Source: Malurus cyaneus samueli (lineage: Eukaryota; Chordata; Aves; Passeriformes; Maluridae). From it: DNA of 64,000 nucleotides. Below, piece by piece: positions 60,633 through 64,000 of this stretch; within the stretch, counting starts at the first letter, position 1, and each line of letters opens with the position of its first letter. Both the position numbers and the translations under genes were made by a program. The notes under the pieces are model-generated. The model was not told the origin of the DNA, ran no database searches, and saw only the letters and a program-made list of their open reading frames with translations. The stretch covers positions 12,139,615-12,203,614 of the forward strand of contig CM019228.1 of assembly GCA_009741485.1 (NCBI GenBank), read 5' to 3'.

Positions 60633-62007
60633 AAAAGGGAAGGAGAAAAGAAAAGCTTCTTGTAAAAAGGCAGTGCCTTTGTGTCTGTGCTTAACTCATG
60701 TCCTGAACTCGAGGGCAGAGAGAAAGCAAACAGCAAATGGAAAAGCAGAGGGTGCAGCCCACATGGGCTCGGTGTCCCAGCCAGGCTGGGGGCTCGGGGC
60801 TGGGTTTGGAGAGCTGTCACCGTGTGAGGAACACAAATCCCTGCCCCTTGTGCTCCCTGTGCTCAGGGCTTGGCTCCCCTTTGGCTCACACCGGGATCTC
60901 AGAGGGATTCACACAAGGGCCCTTTGTTAGCCCCACTCTGGGGCCATTTTGCCTCTGCAAAGTGCCAAAGGACATTTTGGCTCTAAGAAGGAGCAGTCAG
61001 GGTATTTCAGGGGCAGGATTAGGGCACATCCTCTGCGTCTGTGCTGGTTATAGGGTTCATCAAATCCCCAGGTGGATCAGGCAGTGAAGCTGTGAAGAGC
61101 CAGCTGGGTGAACTTGTTTGGATCAAACTCCTTGGACAAATGTCTCTTTAGAGAAATGTAGAAGGTTGGCACTGAAAGGTGAATGAGGAGCTGATTTATC
61201 TCTGTGGAGCTTTTAATTGTGTTGCATTGATGTTGGCTGTTTGCTTGGTTTTCTGGACAAGTGTGGAAGGGGGTGAAGTGTTTTCTTGGCCGAAGAGAGG
61301 CCAGATGAGTTAATGCCTGTGTGTTAGACCTGAATTCTCAAAAATTGCTTTTCAGAGATGAGGTTGTTTTGGTAATTCACAGAATCATTTTGGAGTGAAG
61401 AGCTGAGTTTGATCCTGTTTAGACTGCTGAACAGCAGGAATTGGATTAAAGGCTGTGATACAGTGAACCACCAGTGTCTCTCTTTTTCTAGTTCTTTCTC
61501 CTTATACATTGGTTTTAGTGCTGAGAACTTTATGATAATTAAAATGTTACTGCTGGTGGTGCAGCCAGAAGCTGCTGATATTGGTTATTTAATGAAATCT
61601 TTGTGTTTTGTGTGGATGGCTGTAGTGCTCCAGAGCATTCTTAGTGCAGGTGAACCTCACTATGGAAGAGATGAGTGTTTCTAAGGGTTTTGTAGATGTT
61701 TTACAGCAGTTGTACATTATTTAAGGATTGTTTTACAGTATATCATGAATTCTTGCTCTGTTTTTTTCCTTTTGCATGACCCAGGTTTTGCCTCAAGCAC
61801 CAAGGGGCTCCCCCAGCTATTGATTATTCTGAATGCAGTGGCCAGCCTTGGGTAGCTGAACTTTACTGGCCACAGCAGCCGGATGCATTTGTGGTATAAA
61901 CCCTGCAACCCCTGCACAGTGTCTCCTGCTGCTCTTGGCTTGCAGCTCTGCAGGGGAAACACTGGGCTGTGCTGGCCATCTCAGGGCTTTAGAGTGCCTG
62001 CAGGAGT
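60633..62007. other. Unique non-coding sequence
   Basis: Nothing recognised, apart from a CR1-tail-like 'cacagaatcatttt' near 61379 that is too short to call. Confidence 0.5.
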
Positions 62008-62055
62008 CACAGAAATCACAGAAAGGGTTGGGTGGAACCTGAGAGGTTATCCATG
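62008..62055 (-). mobile_element. CR1 3' tail, minus strand
   Basis: The plus-strand words 'cacagaaatcacagaaaggg', 'ttgggtggaacctgagaggt' and 'tatcca' match the reversed CR1 tail. The element body is missing beyond this point. Confidence 0.7.
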
Positions 62056-63378
62056 GGTGTGATCAGATTGCTCCAGGCCCCAGTGTAACATCTGACAGAA
62101 GTATTGATTCCTTCTGGGATTTATCCATTCAACTATTATTTTGGGGAGTAAAAACTGCAGTAGGGGAAAGTATGAATTGGTTCATCTCATTAAAAATGCT
62201 TGGGTTTTTATGAATTTGTGTTGATTATATATGAAAGAAAGGGCAAAATGCAGCCCTTTGGGGTGGGGATATCTGTGTAAACTTCTTGCTCATGATGAAA
62301 TGTTTTTAGGAGGAGGAAAGCTTTGCAGTGCACCCTTAGGGGGGATTGCCAGGCTCCTCTCTTCTCTTGAAGGCTGTTCCACAGCCAGATTGTTTTCTTT
62401 GGAAACACCTTGTACCTGCTTTGTGACCTGGGAGCTGCTGGACAAACCCCTCTGGTGAGGGAGGCAGGGGTGCTTCAGCCTCCTGTGCCATCCCCAGTTC
62501 TCCCCTCACCTGGTTCCAGCAGGGAGGCACCTATTCCAGTGGGAAATAGGCAGTGGTTTACTCCTGGAGCTGTTACGTGCCTGAATCCAGGGTTTGGTTT
62601 CCTCCTGCAGCCCTTCTGGCAGCCCAGTCCCTCCAAAACCCCTGAAATCAGACGTGTGAGCAGTGACTCCTTGCTCAGCACAGGTTTTGCTGATCAGAGC
62701 AGCCTCAGCCCAGCCGTTGGCTGTGTGTGCTCTGATTCCATCCCTCCCTGAGCTGATCAAGTGCCAGTGCTCTCCTCTCCCACCCCACAGCCCTGTGCTG
62801 CTCCAGGCACTTTGGGCTGCTCTTAATGGTTTGTCCAGTGCTGGCTCCTCGTGGCTCGCCAGGCCATGCTATTGGTTTCCTGTCGTATTTCACAGCTCTC
62901 CATGGCAGCTCAGCTGAGCAGTTATGAAATTCATATCCTCCCTGCCTCGCAGAAAAAGGCAACTGCAAGATTTAATGTCCCAGAGGGTTGGTGTAGGAAG
63001 TTGTACCAGAGAGGGGGAGGAGGGGGTTAAAGCTTCAGGTCCTCCACAAATCTCCGTGAGTGAGGCTTTGCAAGGGTTGGAAAGCTGTGAGTTAGCCCAG
63101 CTCAATCACGTGCCTGGCACGCTGTTACAGCTCTTGTGCTGAGCTCCCTTCCCCAGCAGTAATTGTAGGATTTACGCTGGGAGGAAACGCCTTGTTCCAT
63201 TTGGGGTTGGGTTTCACTCACCAGCTTGGGGATCAGCAAAGAAAAAATCATGGAAAAATCTGTCTCCTCTTCCTTTGTGCTGCTTTGAGGTTGTTATAGG
63301 TTAGGATCAGGGCCTGGTATCCACAGCAAAGTTGCATTTTGGGGTTTCCAAGAGAAGCTGGAGCTGACCCTTCTATGC
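62056..63378. other. Unique non-coding sequence
   Basis: No gene or further repeat recognised. Frames up to 113 codons overlap on both strands. Confidence 0.5.
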
Positions 63379-63437
63379 AGAATCACAGAATTAATGAAGT
63401 TGGAAAGAGCCTTTGAGATCTCAAGTCCAAACCAGAC
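63379..63437 (-). mobile_element. CR1 3' tail, minus strand
   Basis: The plus-strand sequence 'agaatcacagaattaatgaa', 'gttggaaagagcctttgaga' and 'tctcaagtccaaaccag' is the reversed tail of a CR1 of the 'ttggaaaagacctctgagat' type. No body follows. Confidence 0.82.
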
Positions 63438-64000
63438 CTAAAAACAGAGGGCAAGGAGTGTGGGTGTGTTGGTGGGATGGGGAGGGATGGGAATGGGAAT
63501 TTTGGGATGGAACCATCAGCCCTGGTCACTCACATGCCCGGAGCACGTGGTGTGTGTTAGTGACCTGCTGGGGCTGGACTCCAAAGAATGTCTCAGCTCT
63601 GCTCCCTCTCTAGAGCCAGTCCTTAATGAGGAAAAAAGGTCGGTTGAGGGATTTTTGTTCTTTTCAATTGTACTATCTGTCTAAAACCAAAACTTGGCCA
63701 TTTATATGGCCTAAATCCCAGTCTTCAGCCTGGCTTTGTGTGGCAGCAGTTCTGGGGAAGCCAAGTGTCAGGACCTGCAAAGAGAAGCTGCTGGTTGGTC
63801 ATGTTTTACTGTACATGTTAACTTTTTTTTTTTTTTTTTTTTTACTTTTTACAGTTTATAACAAGCTGTAATGAAATAATAGCTTTAAAAAATTCCTTTT
63901 TTTCTCCTTAAAAAAGTAAAATATTCATCCCCCTCCCAAACTCAACCCAAAAAAGTGTTTCAGCACCAAATCATCTTGAAGTCCTCAAAGACAGGAAAAG
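63438..64000. other. Unique non-coding sequence with T21 run
   Basis: A homopolymer of 21 T lies at 63823-63843. The last 150 bases are A- and T-rich. No gene recognised. Confidence 0.55.

Noticed and set aside
61377..61410. CR1 tail-like 'cacagaatcatttt'
   Set aside because: Only about 14 bases match and no further CR1 sequence follows. It is compatible with chance.
1..64000. Endogenous retrovirus or other viral insertion
   Set aside because: No protease, polymerase, integrase or envelope-like reading frame and no paired LTRs were recognised in any frame.

Overview
This window looks like about 64 kb of non-coding bird nuclear DNA, most likely from a songbird. The evidence is the repeat content. 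At least nine fragments match the 3' region of the avian CR1 LINE: they have the 'lead-in / TTCCAACC / ATTCTGTGATTCT' type tail, are mostly 5'-truncated, and lie in both orientations. Long T runs, tetranucleotide microsatellites and minisatellites fit a vertebrate genome. I saw no bacterial, phage or organellar signature. The GC-rich 'GGGGGGTCGGG' form of CR1 is what I would expect in a passerine, but the species cannot be fixed from this window.

I recognise no protein-coding exon, RNA gene, retroviral gene or CRISPR array. All long open frames are explained either by stop-poor repeats (14.4-14.9 kb and 20.4-22.0 kb) or by chance in moderately GC-rich DNA. The window is therefore most simply part of a gene desert or one very large intron. 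Small exons cannot be excluded without alignments or RNA data.

Layout: 0-5 kb is unique sequence with one CR1 relic (3.6 kb). A well-preserved CR1 lies at 5.2-5.6 kb. 5.6-14.4 kb is unique sequence with two patches that look regulatory. A short minisatellite with a 207-bp higher-order period lies at 14.4-14.9 kb. 15-20.7 kb is unique. A larger two-tier minisatellite (55-57 bp units passing into 45-52 bp units) occupies 20.7-21.6 kb. 23.8-28.9 kb is CR1-rich: two stacked 3' tails on the + strand, then three copies on the - strand. 29-36 kb is unique with a dense CpG cluster near 30 kb. 36.5-36.75 kb holds a CR1 split into two opposed halves. 36.7-60.5 kb is largely unique, with a second CpG cluster (45.2 kb), a POU-octamer patch (38.8 kb) and a CCTT microsatellite (57.3 kb). 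The last 3.5 kb contains three short CR1 3' tails.

No genes work together here. Any function would most plausibly be cis-regulatory: several patches keep homeodomain, TCF/LEF, RUNX, POU or E-box type words or local CpG clusters. These regulatory calls rest on composition and motif reading only and are deliberately given low confidence.
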